From: Corynebacterium sp. 74A
GTDB taxonomy: Bacteria > Actinomycetota > Actinomycetes > Mycobacteriales > Mycobacteriaceae
DNA length: 64,000 bases
Direction of reading: 5' to 3'
Assembly: GCF_008930665.1 (NCBI RefSeq)
Contig: NZ_PQMG01000005.1
Location: 148,614 to 212,613, forward strand
Made by a program: the position numbers and the translations under genes
Notes under the pieces: model-generated
Databases searched by the model: none
Seen by the model: only the letters and a program-made list of their open reading frames with translations
Told to the model about the DNA's origin: nothing
In this document: positions 27,298-35,561 of the stretch, piece by piece
How positions within the stretch are numbered: position 1 is the first letter of the stretch
How the letters are laid out: each line of letters opens with the position of its first letter

Positions 27298-28053
27298 CTA
27301 GGCCTCCTCGATCCCCGCGAGCTGCAGCAGATGCCGCCGCGCCTGTTCATCGGGGGCGCGCAGCAGGCGCAGCGCCTCGGGCACCTCGGTGGGGCCGACG
27401 CGGCCATAGCTGGGACACTGCTGCTGCAGAAAGCACACCCCGCACGCGGCGGTGCGCGAGTGGCAGATCTGGCGGCCATGGTAGATGATCCGGTGCGAGA
27501 ACATCGTCCAGTCGGCGCGAGGTAGCTGCTCCGCCAGCACCGATTCCACCTTCACGGGATCGCTCTGCTCGGTGAGCTCGAGTCGGCGCACACAGCGGCC
27601 GAAGTGCGTGTCCACGGTGAGGCCGGGAACATCGAAGGCATTGCCCAGGACCACATTGGCGGTCTTGCGGCCCACCCCCGGAAGCGCAGTGAGCTCCTTT
27701 AAAGTGCCCGGCACCTCCCCGTCGTATTGCTCGGACAGGGCCAGGGCAATGCCGGCAGCGGCCTTGGCTTTGTTGCGATAAAATCCAGTGGGCCGAATCA
27801 GCTCCTCGAGCTGATCAGGGCTGGCTTCGGCCATCGCCGCGGCGGTGGGGAAACGGGCGAAGAGATGAGGGGTAACCTCATTGACTCGTTTGTCCGTGCA
27901 CTGGGCACTGAGTACCGTCGCGATAAGCAACTCAAAAGCGTTGGAGAAATCGAGGGCGCAGTGCGCATCCGGGTAGCCGGCTGCGAGCATCCTGCTGACC
28001 TTGCGCGCGCGTCGCGTGCGGGCGAGCGGTGTGGTGCCAAAAGTTCGTCCCAT
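27298..28053 (-). CDS. nth: Endonuclease III
   Basis: 251 residues from the ATG at 28053; longer frames upstream add unrelated sequence. The helix-hairpin-helix LPGVGRKTANVV holds the catalytic Lys130 and TVDTHFGR the catalytic Asp148. The iron-sulphur loop has Cys197, 204, 207 and 213 in the C-x6-C-x2-C-x5-C pattern. It is a bifunctional glycosylase and AP lyase for oxidised pyrimidines. The gene heads a four-gene leftward operon ending in marP and is divergent from the small membrane protein and glxR. Confidence 0.95.
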   Translation of the reverse strand: MGRTFGTTPLARTRRARKVSRMLAAGYPDAHCALDFSNAFELLIATVLSAQCTDKRVNEVTPHLFARFPTAAAMAEASPDQLEELIRPTGFYRNKAKAAAGIALALSEQYDGEVPGTLKELTALPGVGRKTANVVLGNAFDVPGLTVDTHFGRCVRRLELTEQSDPVKVESVLAEQLPRADWTMFSHRIIYHGRQICHSRTAACGVCFLQQQCPSYGRVGPTEVPEALRLLRAPDEQARRHLLQLAGIEEA

Positions 28054-28114
28054 AGATATAAGACTAAGCCACACACGATCACCCCCGCCTGTCCCACTAG
28101 TAGAATGGAGTCCC

Positions 28115-28306
28115 ATGAGTTCACTTTTTGCACTTGCAACCCCAGTAGTACTGACGGTTTTCGCCATGGGCATGGAGCGCTGCGAGAGCTCCTCTACAAC
28201 CTCCCGCGCCCGGAAGCAGCGGCGCGAGCGCGACCAGGCCGCACCACTGGCTCACGCAGAGCGCGACACTGCCACCGAGCGCACCGCCGACCAAGCAGCA
28301 GCATAA
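28115..28306 (+). CDS. Small hypothetical membrane protein
   Basis: 63 residues. A GGAG site lies just before the ATG. The first 20 residues (SLFALATPVVLTVFAMGME) form a single hydrophobic segment, and the remainder is a charged Arg/Glu/Ala-rich tail. I do not recognise a family. It lies between nth and glxR on the glxR strand, where mycobacteria also carry a small membrane protein (Rv3675), which is the main reason for accepting it. Confidence 0.5.
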   Translation: MSSLFALATPVVLTVFAMGMERCESSSTTSRARKQRRERDQAAPLAHAERDTATERTADQAAA

Positions 28307-28695
28307 GACCTCCGACCTTTTTGCTTGTGTGTGTTTCTTAGCCATCGCTGAGGTGATCACATATAAATGGCCTAGCGCGCTAGGTCACACGCAAAGAATG
28401 GGTGGCTCACATTCACCCCCAAATTTGCACAACTACACAGCAGCCCGCCATCCCGCGATCCGATTAAAAATCCCCTGACCAGCGGCTTATCCGAGATAGC
28501 TGGGCAAGATGTCAAATAGTGACACACTCCATAGTAGGATGAGTGAAGACAAACACGGCGCGGGTGCCTATCCCACACTGCCGATCTTGACCGATAGATG
28601 TCTGGATATGTTGGCATACAGACGCTCCTCGACATGTGGGCCCACTTTGCTGCATCCTTCGCGCCGTACTCAGCGAAGATACAAGGAGTTAGACA
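28307..28695. promoter_or_regulatory. Long upstream region of glxR
   Basis: About 390 bases without a gene. It holds a perfect dyad TGTCA-AATAG-TGACA at 28510-28524 and a GTGATCAC palindrome near 28353. No full GlxR consensus (TGTGA-N6-TCACA) was found, although the region is where GlxR autoregulation would be expected. TAGGAT at about 28535 is a possible -10, giving a long leader. glxR has a clear AAGGAG site at 28681. Confidence 0.45.
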
Positions 28696-29379
28696 GTGGA
28701 ATCCGTACAGGAAATCTTGTCGCGGGCAGGCATCTTTCAAGGCGTCGACCCAGTGGCGGTAGCCACCCTCATCCAGGAATTGGAAACGGTGCGTTTTCCG
28801 CGTGGCACCACCATCTTCGAGGAGGGCGAGCCCGGTGACCGGCTCTACATCATTACCTCTGGCAAGGTGAAGCTGGCCCGCCACTCCGCCGATGGGCGGG
28901 AGAACCTGCTCACCGTGATGGGCCCCTCCGATATGTTCGGTGAACTCTCCATCTTCGACCCCGGCCCGCGCACCAGCGCCGCCGTCTGCGTCACCGAGGT
29001 GGCCGCGGCCACCATGAACTCGGAGATGCTGCGCAAGTGGATCTCGGCCCACCCCGAGATCTCCGAGCAGCTACTGCGCGTGCTGGCCCGCCGCCTGCGC
29101 CGCACCAACAACTCCTTGGCCGATCTCATCTTCACCGACGTGCCCGGCCGTGTGGCCAAGACGCTGCTGCAGCTGGCCAACCGCTTCGGCACCCAAGAGG
29201 GCGGCGCCCTGCGCGTGAACCATGACCTCACCCAGGAAGAGATCGCACAGCTGGTCGGCGCCTCCCGAGAGACCGTGAACAAGGCCCTGGCTACCTTCGC
29301 TCACCGCGGCTGGATCCGCCTTGAGGGCAAGTCCGTGCTCATCGTCGCCACGGATCAGCTGGCCCGCCGCGCCCGCTAA
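28696..29379 (+). CDS. glxR: Cyclic AMP-dependent global regulator GlxR (Crp/Fnr family)
   Basis: 227 residues, the exact length of corynebacterial GlxR. The cyclic-nucleotide domain has [17 protein letters not shown] and the phosphate cassette [17 protein letters not shown]; the winged helix reads [30 protein letters not shown]. GlxR controls carbon, respiration, cell-envelope and many other genes in Corynebacterium; Rv3676 (CRP) is its mycobacterial counterpart. The GTG start follows AAGGAG. A strong terminator ends the unit. The likely source of its ligand, the membrane cyclase, is 19 kb upstream. Confidence 0.96.
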   Translation: MESVQEILSRAGIFQGVDPVAVATLIQELETVRFPRGTTIFEEGEPGDRLYIITSGKVKLARHSADGRENLLTVMGPSDMFGELSIFDPGPRTSAAVCVTEVAAATMNSEMLRKWISAHPEISEQLLRVLARRLRRTNNSLADLIFTDVPGRVAKTLLQLANRFGTQEGGALRVNHDLTQEEIAQLVGASRETVNKALATFAHRGWIRLEGKSVLIVATDQLARRAR

Positions 29380-29390
29380 GACACAACACC

Positions 29391-29431
29391 AACACCGCTG
29401 CCTTCCCCGCATGAGAGAAGGCAGCGGTGTT
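29391..29431 (+). terminator. glxR terminator
   Basis: A perfect 15-bp stem (arms 29391-29405 and 29417-29431) with an 11-base loop, then GTTTCG. It is nearly symmetric and may also serve the converging metallo-hydrolase gene. Confidence 0.9.
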
Positions 29432-29506
29432 GTTTCGTGCTAGGACAGCCGTAGCTGAGGAGAGGGCGGCACCGCCGCACGCCGTTCCGCCCTCATGTAC
29501 CCGGGC

Positions 29507-30328
29507 TTATTTCGACGGCACGTCCACGCCAAGATAGCGCAGGGTCACGCGGGTGGACTGCTCGGCGGCGTGACGCAATACCGGATCCACATCGGTGTAG
29601 ATCTCATCGATCAGACCGCGCACGGTGGCTTTATCGCCGAGCTTCTCGAGCGCATCCTCCACCTGTTGCAGGCGCATCTTGCGGCGCTCGAGGTACTTCT
29701 TGGCAAAGACGGAGATATCCTCCGCATCGGGGCCATGGCCGGGCAGCATGCGCACATTCTTGCCCCGCTTCTTCAGCATCTTCAGCGTCTTCAGATAGTC
29801 CTTGAGATCCCCGTCCGTCTCGGAAATCATCGTGGTGTGGCGGCCGGCGATGGTATCGCCGGTGATAATGCCCTCCAAGGTGGACTTGCCGGGCTTACCC
29901 GACCACACAAACAAACACACGGAGTCACTGGTATGCCCTGGGGTGTGCACCACCTCGATCTGCGGCGTCACACCCTCGACCTTGATGATCTCACCATCCT
30001 CCAGCGCGGGCCCACCCAAGCAGTAGCGCTTATCAAAAGCCCGCACCGGGGCGCCGGTGAGCTGACGAATACGCTGGGCGGAATCGGCGTGATCCGCGTG
30101 GCGGTGCGTCAATAGCACCTCCGCCACTTCGGAGGCGTTCTTATTGAGCACATTCAGGTGCCCCTCATCCTCCGGGCCGGGATCGACCACGATGCTGCGC
30201 GGATCACCCTTAGCACGAATAACCCACGAATTAGTGCCCTCGAGCGAGCTGTAGCCGGGGTTAGGGCACAGCACGACTCCCACGGACGGAGATACTGGGC
30301 GTAGCTGACTATAAGCGGGATGCTCCAT
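29507..30328 (-). CDS. MBL-fold metallo-hydrolase
   Basis: 273 residues from the ATG at 30328 (a GTG two codons earlier is possible). The metal-binding motif LLTHRHADHADS (HxHxDH) is followed by HTPGHTSDSVCL, GDTIAG and the late motif LPGHGPDA, with a C-terminal LACTB2-like helical tail (RRKMRLQQVEDALEKLG). This tail type occurs in lactamase-beta-2-like endoribonucleases and thioesterases, so a nuclease role is possible. It ends the leftward run DUF4177, ridA, MBL. Rv3677c equivalent. Confidence 0.9.
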   Translation of the reverse strand: MEHPAYSQLRPVSPSVGVVLCPNPGYSSLEGTNSWVIRAKGDPRSIVVDPGPEDEGHLNVLNKNASEVAEVLLTHRHADHADSAQRIRQLTGAPVRAFDKRYCLGGPALEDGEIIKVEGVTPQIEVVHTPGHTSDSVCLFVWSGKPGKSTLEGIITGDTIAGRHTTMISETDGDLKDYLKTLKMLKKRGKNVRMLPGHGPDAEDISVFAKKYLERRKMRLQQVEDALEKLGDKATVRGLIDEIYTDVDPVLRHAAEQSTRVTLRYLGVDVPSK

Positions 30329-30370
30329 ACCCACTAGCTTAACCCTGTTGCCTCGTATACGACTATCAAA

Positions 30371-30835
30371 TTAGGCACGCTTTTCGACGACGAGCTCAAC
30401 CTCGACCGGCGCGCCGAGCGGCAACTCCGCCACCCCGACAGCCGACCGCACATGCTGACCGGCCTCACCGAAGATCTCACCAATGAGCTCCGAGGCCCCA
30501 TTGACCACTCCGGGCTGGCCGCTGAAGCCCTCGGCGCTGGCGACGAAGCCGGTAATCTTCAGGACCCGCGCCACATTATCGATGCCCACTACAGCATCCA
30601 CGGCGGCCAGCGCATTGAGTACGGCCAAGCGGGCGCATTCCTTCGCCTGCTCGGCAGAGACCTCCGCCCCCACCTTGCCGGTGGCGTGGAGATTGCCCTC
30701 GACGAAGGGCAGCTGGCCCGAGGTCCACACCTGGTTGCCCACCTCGGCGGCAGGGATATAGGCGGCCACGGGCGCGGCTACGGCAGGTAGGGTGATGCCG
30801 AGCTCCTGCAAGCGAGTGCTGATAGAGCTAGTCAT
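30371..30835 (-). CDS. ridA: RidA family protein
   Basis: 154 residues. The YjgF/RidA fold is clear from NQVWTSGQLPFVEGNL and the C-terminal AVGVAELPLGAPVEVELVVEK. The RidA catalytic arginine position in the usual 'R.C..V.EL' motif reads RSAVGVAEL, with R present and no cysteine. Typical members hydrolyse reactive enamine or imine intermediates of PLP enzymes; this is the longer Rv3678c-like subtype. It overlaps the end of the DUF4177 gene by eight bases. Confidence 0.87.
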   Translation of the reverse strand: MTSSISTRLQELGITLPAVAAPVAAYIPAAEVGNQVWTSGQLPFVEGNLHATGKVGAEVSAEQAKECARLAVLNALAAVDAVVGIDNVARVLKITGFVASAEGFSGQPGVVNGASELIGEIFGEAGQHVRSAVGVAELPLGAPVEVELVVEKRA

Positions 30836-30986
30836 TTTTCACCCGCTTCATGTAGGCCACGAGATTTTCCGGGTTCGGGCCGGGGATCACAGTCACGAGC
30901 TCCCAGCCGTCCTCTCCCCAAGTATCGAGGATCTGCTTAGTGGCGTGGCTAATAAGCGGCACGGTGGCGTATTCCCATTGAGTCAT
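30828..30986 (-). CDS. DUF4177 domain protein
   Basis: 52 residues from the ATG at 30986. QWEYATVPL, ILDTWGEDGWELVTVIPGP and LVAYMKRVK match the short DUF4177 pattern (WEYK.., LN..G..GWELV). Function unknown. The stop lies inside the ridA start region, so the two are coupled. A longer open frame upstream is not supported. Confidence 0.72.
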   Translation of the reverse strand: MTQWEYATVPLISHATKQILDTWGEDGWELVTVIPGPNPENLVAYMKRVKND

Positions 30987-31139
30987 GCGCCCCACCTTAG
31001 TGATCTCTGCGCCCTGACGGGGCGCCGCCCCACCCCCAGGGTGACGAAGACGCACATCACACAAATACAGACCCGCAAGTGAGATAACTTACGGGCCCGT
31101 CGTTTTTGCGCTAAAAAGTGTAGTTACTGTTCGATGTGG

Positions 31140-31484
31140 CTAAATGCCCACCAGTTCGCCGCCGCGGGCGAGATAGTTAGACCAATTCTCGATGTGCGGG
31201 TTCTTGCGCAGCAGCGCACGGCGCTGACGCTCCGTCAGCCCACCCCAGACCCCGAACTCGATCCGATTATCGAGAGCATCGGCCAAACAATGGGTGCTCA
31301 CGGGGCATTCTTCGCAGATCTGGGCCGCCCGACGCTGGGCTGCACCGCGCACGAACAAGGCATCCGGATCGCTGTTGCGGCAGCGCGCGCGAGTCACCCA
31401 ATCCTCGCGTTCGACGGGTTCGGTGGAAGAGGAGTGCATTCCGCTGCGGGCCGCTTCTCGATTCAAAATGAGTGAAGTAGTCAT
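31140..31484 (-). CDS. whcA: WhiB-family iron-sulphur regulator (WhiB4/WhcA type)
   Basis: 114 residues. The four cluster ligands are Cys35, 57, 60 and 66 (C-x21-C-x2-C-x5-C), followed by the GVWGG turn at 78-82 and the basic tail RQRRALLRK. WhiB proteins sense redox or NO through a 4Fe-4S cluster and bind the main sigma factor or DNA. Divergent placement next to a PASTA-type ponA is the WhiB4/PonA2 context of M. tuberculosis and the WhcA context of C. glutamicum, where WhcA represses oxidative-stress genes. The symbol rests on context. Confidence 0.88.
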   Translation of the reverse strand: MTTSLILNREAARSGMHSSSTEPVEREDWVTRARCRNSDPDALFVRGAAQRRAAQICEECPVSTHCLADALDNRIEFGVWGGLTERQRRALLRKNPHIENWSNYLARGGELVGI

Positions 31485-31578
31485 CTGCAAAACACGCCTC
31501 TCATTGATCAGCAATTTGATACTTGTAAGTGTATTCACAGTGTCGCGGAAGTGTCGAATACGGCATAAAAAGGGGGTA

Positions 31579-31594
31579 CTTGTGGATTCACAAG
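31579..31594. promoter_or_regulatory. Perfect dyad in the whcA-ponA promoter region
   Basis: CTTGTG-GATT-CACAAG, 29 bases before the favoured ponA start and 95 bases from whcA. It is a fully symmetric 6-4-6 element in a 140-base divergent region. It could be an operator for either gene; it only partly resembles a GlxR site. Confidence 0.35.
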
Positions 31595-31622
31595 CGCCAA
31601 GCGGTTGCGTACTGTAAGGGAA

Positions 31623-33995
31623 GTGACCAGCATTGCATCTTTGGGAAAAGTTCTCATCGCCACCGTTGCCGCTGGTGTGCTAAGTGCCGTGGCACTGACG
31701 CCACTGGCAGGGCTCTCCGGCGCAGCAGTCGCGCGCGCCCATGAGTCGATGGCCGCTGACATCGAGAATCTCACCGACGGCACCACCCCAGGCGTCACGG
31801 AGATTCAAGATCGGAACGGCGCCCCCATTGCGTGGCTCTATAAACAGCGCCGCTTCGACGTGCCCCCGGATCGAATCTCTGAGGCCATGAAGCGCGCCAT
31901 CGTCTCCATCGAGGATCGCCGCTTCTATGCGCACGACGGGGTGGACTGGCAGGGCGCCGGGCGCGCCATGGTGAAGAACCTGCTCGCCGGCAGCGTGCTA
32001 GAGGGCGCCTCCACCTTGGATCAGCAATACATCAAGAACTATGCGCTCTTGGTGGAGGCGGAAAATGATGAGGAGCAGGCCGAGGCCATCGAAACCTCCT
32101 ATACCCGCAAGTTCCGCGAGATCCGCGCCGCCGCCGAGCTGGAGAAACGGCTGGATAAAGACGAGATCCTCGGCCGCTATCTCAACCTCGTCCCCTTCGG
32201 CAATGGCGCCTACGGAGTAGAGGCCGCGGCCCGCACCTACTTTGGCATCAGCGCCGCCGAGCTGACTGTGCCCCAAGCAGCCACCTTGGCGGGCATTGTG
32301 CAGTCCTCATCCGCGCTGGATCCTTATACCAATATTGCGGGCGTCACCTCGCGCCGGAATGTGGTTCTCGATGCGATGGCGGAGATGAACTACATCTCCC
32401 ACGCGGACGCCGAGGCCTACGCCATGGAGCCCCTCGGGGTGCTCGAGCAGCCACAGGGGCTGCCTAATGGCTGTATCACCACCGGCGATCGCGGTTTCTT
32501 CTGCGACTACGTGATCCGCTATCTGGAGGAGAAGGGCGTCAGCGAGGAGGACCTGCGCACCAATGCCTATACCATCCGCACCTCCCTTGACCCGGAGGTG
32601 CAGTCCGCCGCGAAAAACGCGGTAACGAGCTTCACCGATCCCTCCACCCCGGGCGTGGCCCAGGTGATGAACGTGATCAAGCCGGGAAAATACTCCCGCG
32701 AGATCCAGGCCATGGTGTCCTCGCGCACCTACGGCCTCGATGGCGCGGCCGCGCAGACGATTCTGCCGCAAACCTCCACCTTGGTGGGCAATGGCGCCGG
32801 CTCGGTATTTAAGGTCTTTACCGCCGCGGCCGCAATCGAGCAGGGCATGGGCATCGACACCGAGCTAGCGGTGCCGAAGCGCTATGAGGCCTATGGGCTC
32901 GGCGAGGGCGGCGCTGAGGGCTGCCCTCCCGGCGCCTACTGCGTGGAAAACGCCGGCCAGTACCCGCCGAAGCTGTCTTTGAAGGGGGCGCTGGCGAAGT
33001 CGCCGAACACCACCTTTGTGGAGCTTATTGAGAAGGTCGGGGTGAGCTCCGTGGTGGATCTTTCGGTGAAGATGGGCCTGCGCTCCTATACGGCGCCGGG
33101 CAGCTTCGATGGGGAAAGCTCCATCGCCGAGTACATGAAAAAGGCCAATCTCGGCTCCTATACGCTCGGCCCGACGGCAGTGAACCCACTGGAGCTATCG
33201 AATGTTGCCGCCACCATTTCCGCCGATGGCGTGTGGTGCGAACCCAACCCCGTTATGGAGATCACCGACCGCGAGGGCAAGGAAGTGCAGATTGATCGCC
33301 CCGAATGCGAGCGGGCGCTCTCCAGTGGTGTGGCGCAGGCGCTGAGCGACGCGATGAGCGATGATTTCCGCTCCGGTACCGCCTCCGAGTCGGCGAAGTC
33401 GATGGGCTGGAACGGCTCGGCTGCGGGCAAGACCGGCACCACCGAGTCCAACCTGTCGAGCTCCTTCCTCGGCTTCAACTCCGGTTTCGCTGCCGCCACC
33501 TACATCTACAATGACGGCACCTCGGCCGCCCCGCTGTGCACCTCCCCGGTGCGCCAGTGCGGCCGCGGCGATCTCTATGGCGGTAAGGAGCCGGCCCGCA
33601 CCTGGATTGCTGCAGCGCAGCAGATTCCCACAGCAGCGCAAGGTTCCCTCTCCCCCGCCCACGGGCGTTTCCGAGAAGGCACCGCCAAAGATCGCATCCC
33701 GAAGGTGGTGGGCATGCAGGAAAAGGATGCCGTCCGCGCACTAGAGGAAGCCGGGCTTCGCGCCCAGGTCCGGTTTGTGGCCGGCAATGGCACCCCGCGC
33801 GGCGAGGTGAAGGGCATCGAGCATGAGCCCATCATCCATCAGGGATCGACGGTGACGCTGAAAATCTCCGATGGCTCCGCGCCCCCGCCGCCACCGCCGC
33901 CGCCATCCTCGCGGTCGAACCCAGAACCCCCACCGCCGCTGCCGAATCCCGACGAGATTTCGAACGCGATTAACGATATTCTGCGGAATCTCTAG
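31623..33995 (+). CDS. ponA: Bifunctional penicillin-binding protein with PASTA domain (PonA2 type)
   Basis: About 790 residues. An N-terminal membrane segment precedes the transglycosylase domain (IVSIEDRRFYAHDGVD with its catalytic Glu, ASTLDQQYIKN, KDEILGRYLNLVPFG). The transpeptidase domain has SVFK as the SxxK motif, SPN as SxN and KTGT. One PASTA repeat (IPKVVGMQEKDAVRALEEAGL) and a proline-rich tail close the protein. It polymerises and crosslinks peptidoglycan. The GTG at 31623 is favoured, but a TTG 18 bases upstream is possible. The stop overlaps that of yqeY by three bases. Confidence 0.93.
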   Translation: MTSIASLGKVLIATVAAGVLSAVALTPLAGLSGAAVARAHESMAADIENLTDGTTPGVTEIQDRNGAPIAWLYKQRRFDVPPDRISEAMKRAIVSIEDRRFYAHDGVDWQGAGRAMVKNLLAGSVLEGASTLDQQYIKNYALLVEAENDEEQAEAIETSYTRKFREIRAAAELEKRLDKDEILGRYLNLVPFGNGAYGVEAAARTYFGISAAELTVPQAATLAGIVQSSSALDPYTNIAGVTSRRNVVLDAMAEMNYISHADAEAYAMEPLGVLEQPQGLPNGCITTGDRGFFCDYVIRYLEEKGVSEEDLRTNAYTIRTSLDPEVQSAAKNAVTSFTDPSTPGVAQVMNVIKPGKYSREIQAMVSSRTYGLDGAAAQTILPQTSTLVGNGAGSVFKVFTAAAAIEQGMGIDTELAVPKRYEAYGLGEGGAEGCPPGAYCVENAGQYPPKLSLKGALAKSPNTTFVELIEKVGVSSVVDLSVKMGLRSYTAPGSFDGESSIAEYMKKANLGSYTLGPTAVNPLELSNVAATISADGVWCEPNPVMEITDREGKEVQIDRPECERALSSGVAQALSDAMSDDFRSGTASESAKSMGWNGSAAGKTGTTESNLSSSFLGFNSGFAAATYIYNDGTSAAPLCTSPVRQCGRGDLYGGKEPARTWIAAAQQIPTAAQGSLSPAHGRFREGTAKDRIPKVVGMQEKDAVRALEEAGLRAQVRFVAGNGTPRGEVKGIEHEPIIHQGSTVTLKISDGSAPPPPPPPPSSRSNPEPPPPLPNPDEISNAINDILRNL

Positions 33996-34438
33996 CTGAG
34001 CTTCCCCTTCACCACAGCGGAGATGCGGGCGCCATCGGCGCGGCCGGCGGCCTGGACGGTGGCGGTCTTCATCACCGCCCCCATCTCACGCATCGAGCTC
34101 GCACCCGTCTCCGCGATGCAGGAATCCACCAGCTGCTCCAGCTCGGCGTCGCTGAGCTGCGCCGGCTGATAGCTTTGGAAGACGGCGATCTCGGCCTCTT
34201 CCACCGCGGCAAGCTCCTCGCGCCCGGCGTCGCGATAGGTGGTGACGGATTCGCGGCGCTTCTTAATCTCGCGGGCGATGACGGCGAGGATGTCGGCGTC
34301 GACAAGCTCAGTGCCGGAGGAGGTCTTCTCATACTGCACGGCAGAGAGCAGCTGCCGGATGGCATTGGAGCGCTGCTTGTCGCGAGCTTTCATGGACTCT
34401 TTGAGATCGGCGCGGATCTGTTGTTCTAATTCGCTCAT
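33992..34438 (-). CDS. GatB/YqeY domain protein
   Basis: 148 residues. It begins ELEQQIRADLKESMKARDKQRSNAIRQLLSAVQ, the classic YqeY opening. REIKKRRESVTTYRDAGREELAAVEEAEIAVFQSYQPAQLSDAEL and the final MGAVMKTATVQAAGRADG complete the family pattern. It resembles the tail of the GatB amidotransferase subunit that binds tRNA; the role of free-standing members is unsettled. It converges on ponA with stop codons sharing CTAG. Confidence 0.92.
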   Translation of the reverse strand: MSELEQQIRADLKESMKARDKQRSNAIRQLLSAVQYEKTSSGTELVDADILAVIAREIKKRRESVTTYRDAGREELAAVEEAEIAVFQSYQPAQLSDAELEQLVDSCIAETGASSMREMGAVMKTATVQAAGRADGARISAVVKGKLS

Positions 34439-34467
34439 GCCTCAACGATATCGCTAGGGTGTGAGGT

Positions 34468-35373
34468 GTGACTGCATTATTCCGCCGACTTGGTTCCGCG
34501 AGCGCCGCCGTCGCCGCCCTTGGCGCGGGCGTTGCGCTCAAAGGCATCACCAACACCAGCGACTTTCGCCTCGACACCCTCGAGCTGCCTCTGCTCGAGC
34601 CAGGGGTACTGCGCGAGAAGGATTCCTTCGACATCCTGCACATCGCCGACCTGCACATGCTGCCCTCCCAAGGCAGCAAACAGCAGTTCGTCTCCGAGCT
34701 CGCCCGCCTCCACCCAGACCTGGTGATCAATACCGGCGATAACCTGGGCGACCCGCAGGCGGTGCCCTATGTGCTGCAGGCCCTCAACCCACTGCTGGAT
34801 GTGCCCGGCATGTTCGTCTTTGGCACCAATGATTACTTCGCCCCGCGGCCGGTGAACCCCTTCAACTACCTGCTGGGGAAGAAGCGCACCCCCTCCCGCG
34901 TGGAGCTGCCGTGGCGGGGCATGCGGGCCGCCTTCATCGAACGGGGCTGGCACGACGCCACCCACCAGCGGGTGGAGGTGAAAGTGGGCGATGTGCGCCT
35001 CGCCGTGGCTGGGGTGGATGACCCCCACCATGACCTCGACGAGTATGAGCAGATCGCCGGCCCGCCCAATGCCGATGCGGATCTCGCGATCGCGCTGACC
35101 CACTCCCCCGAGCCGCGGGTGCTGGAGCGCTTCGCCGCGGACGGCTATCAGCTGAGCATCTCTGGGCACACCCACGGCGGCCAGATCTGCCTGCCCGGCG
35201 GGCGCTCCATCGTGACCAACTGCGGCATCGACCGCGAGCGCGCCCACGGGCTGCACCGCTTCGATGGGATGCACATGTATGTCTCCCGTGGCCTCGGCAC
35301 CTCGAAGTATGCGCCGGTGCGGCTCAACTGCCCGCCCACCGCCACCCTGCTGCGCTTCACCGAACGCCACTAG
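34468..35373 (+). CDS. Metallophosphoesterase
   Basis: 301 residues. The calcineurin-like motifs are in order: DILHIADLHM, VINTGDNLGD, FGTNDYF and SGHTHGGQICLPG. An N-terminal hydrophobic stretch (AAVAALGAGVAL) may be a membrane anchor or signal, as in YkuE/UDP-diacylglucosamine-type esterases. It is the Rv3683 equivalent beside ponA2. The substrate is probably a phosphodiester at the envelope. It starts at a GTG 29 bases from the divergent yqeY start. tRNA-Pro follows on the same strand. Confidence 0.9.
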   Translation: MTALFRRLGSASAAVAALGAGVALKGITNTSDFRLDTLELPLLEPGVLREKDSFDILHIADLHMLPSQGSKQQFVSELARLHPDLVINTGDNLGDPQAVPYVLQALNPLLDVPGMFVFGTNDYFAPRPVNPFNYLLGKKRTPSRVELPWRGMRAAFIERGWHDATHQRVEVKVGDVRLAVAGVDDPHHDLDEYEQIAGPPNADADLAIALTHSPEPRVLERFAADGYQLSISGHTHGGQICLPGGRSIVTNCGIDRERAHGLHRFDGMHMYVSRGLGTSKYAPVRLNCPPTATLLRFTERH

Positions 35374-35425
35374 CTGCTGTTTTGTAGTTTCTTCCGGCGC
35401 TGTCCTATAGTGTTTCAGGTAGCGA

Positions 35426-35502
<77 letters not shown>

Positions 35503-35506
35503 ATTG

Positions 35507-35541
35507 AAAAGGTCAATCATCCACCCGATGATTGGCCTTTT
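35507..35541. terminator. Terminator after tRNA-Pro
   Basis: A 14-bp stem (arms 35507-35520 and 35528-35541, one G-U) with a 7-base loop and T/A runs at both ends, so it can stop tRNA-Pro and the converging amidohydrolase gene. Confidence 0.88.
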
Positions 35542-35561
35542 CCCATGTCATACGGCGTTAT

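Noticed and set aside
31530..31561. GTATTC...GAATAC pair upstream of ponA
   Set aside because: Six-base arms 19 bases apart occur by chance too easily; the tighter 6-4-6 dyad nearby was kept instead.
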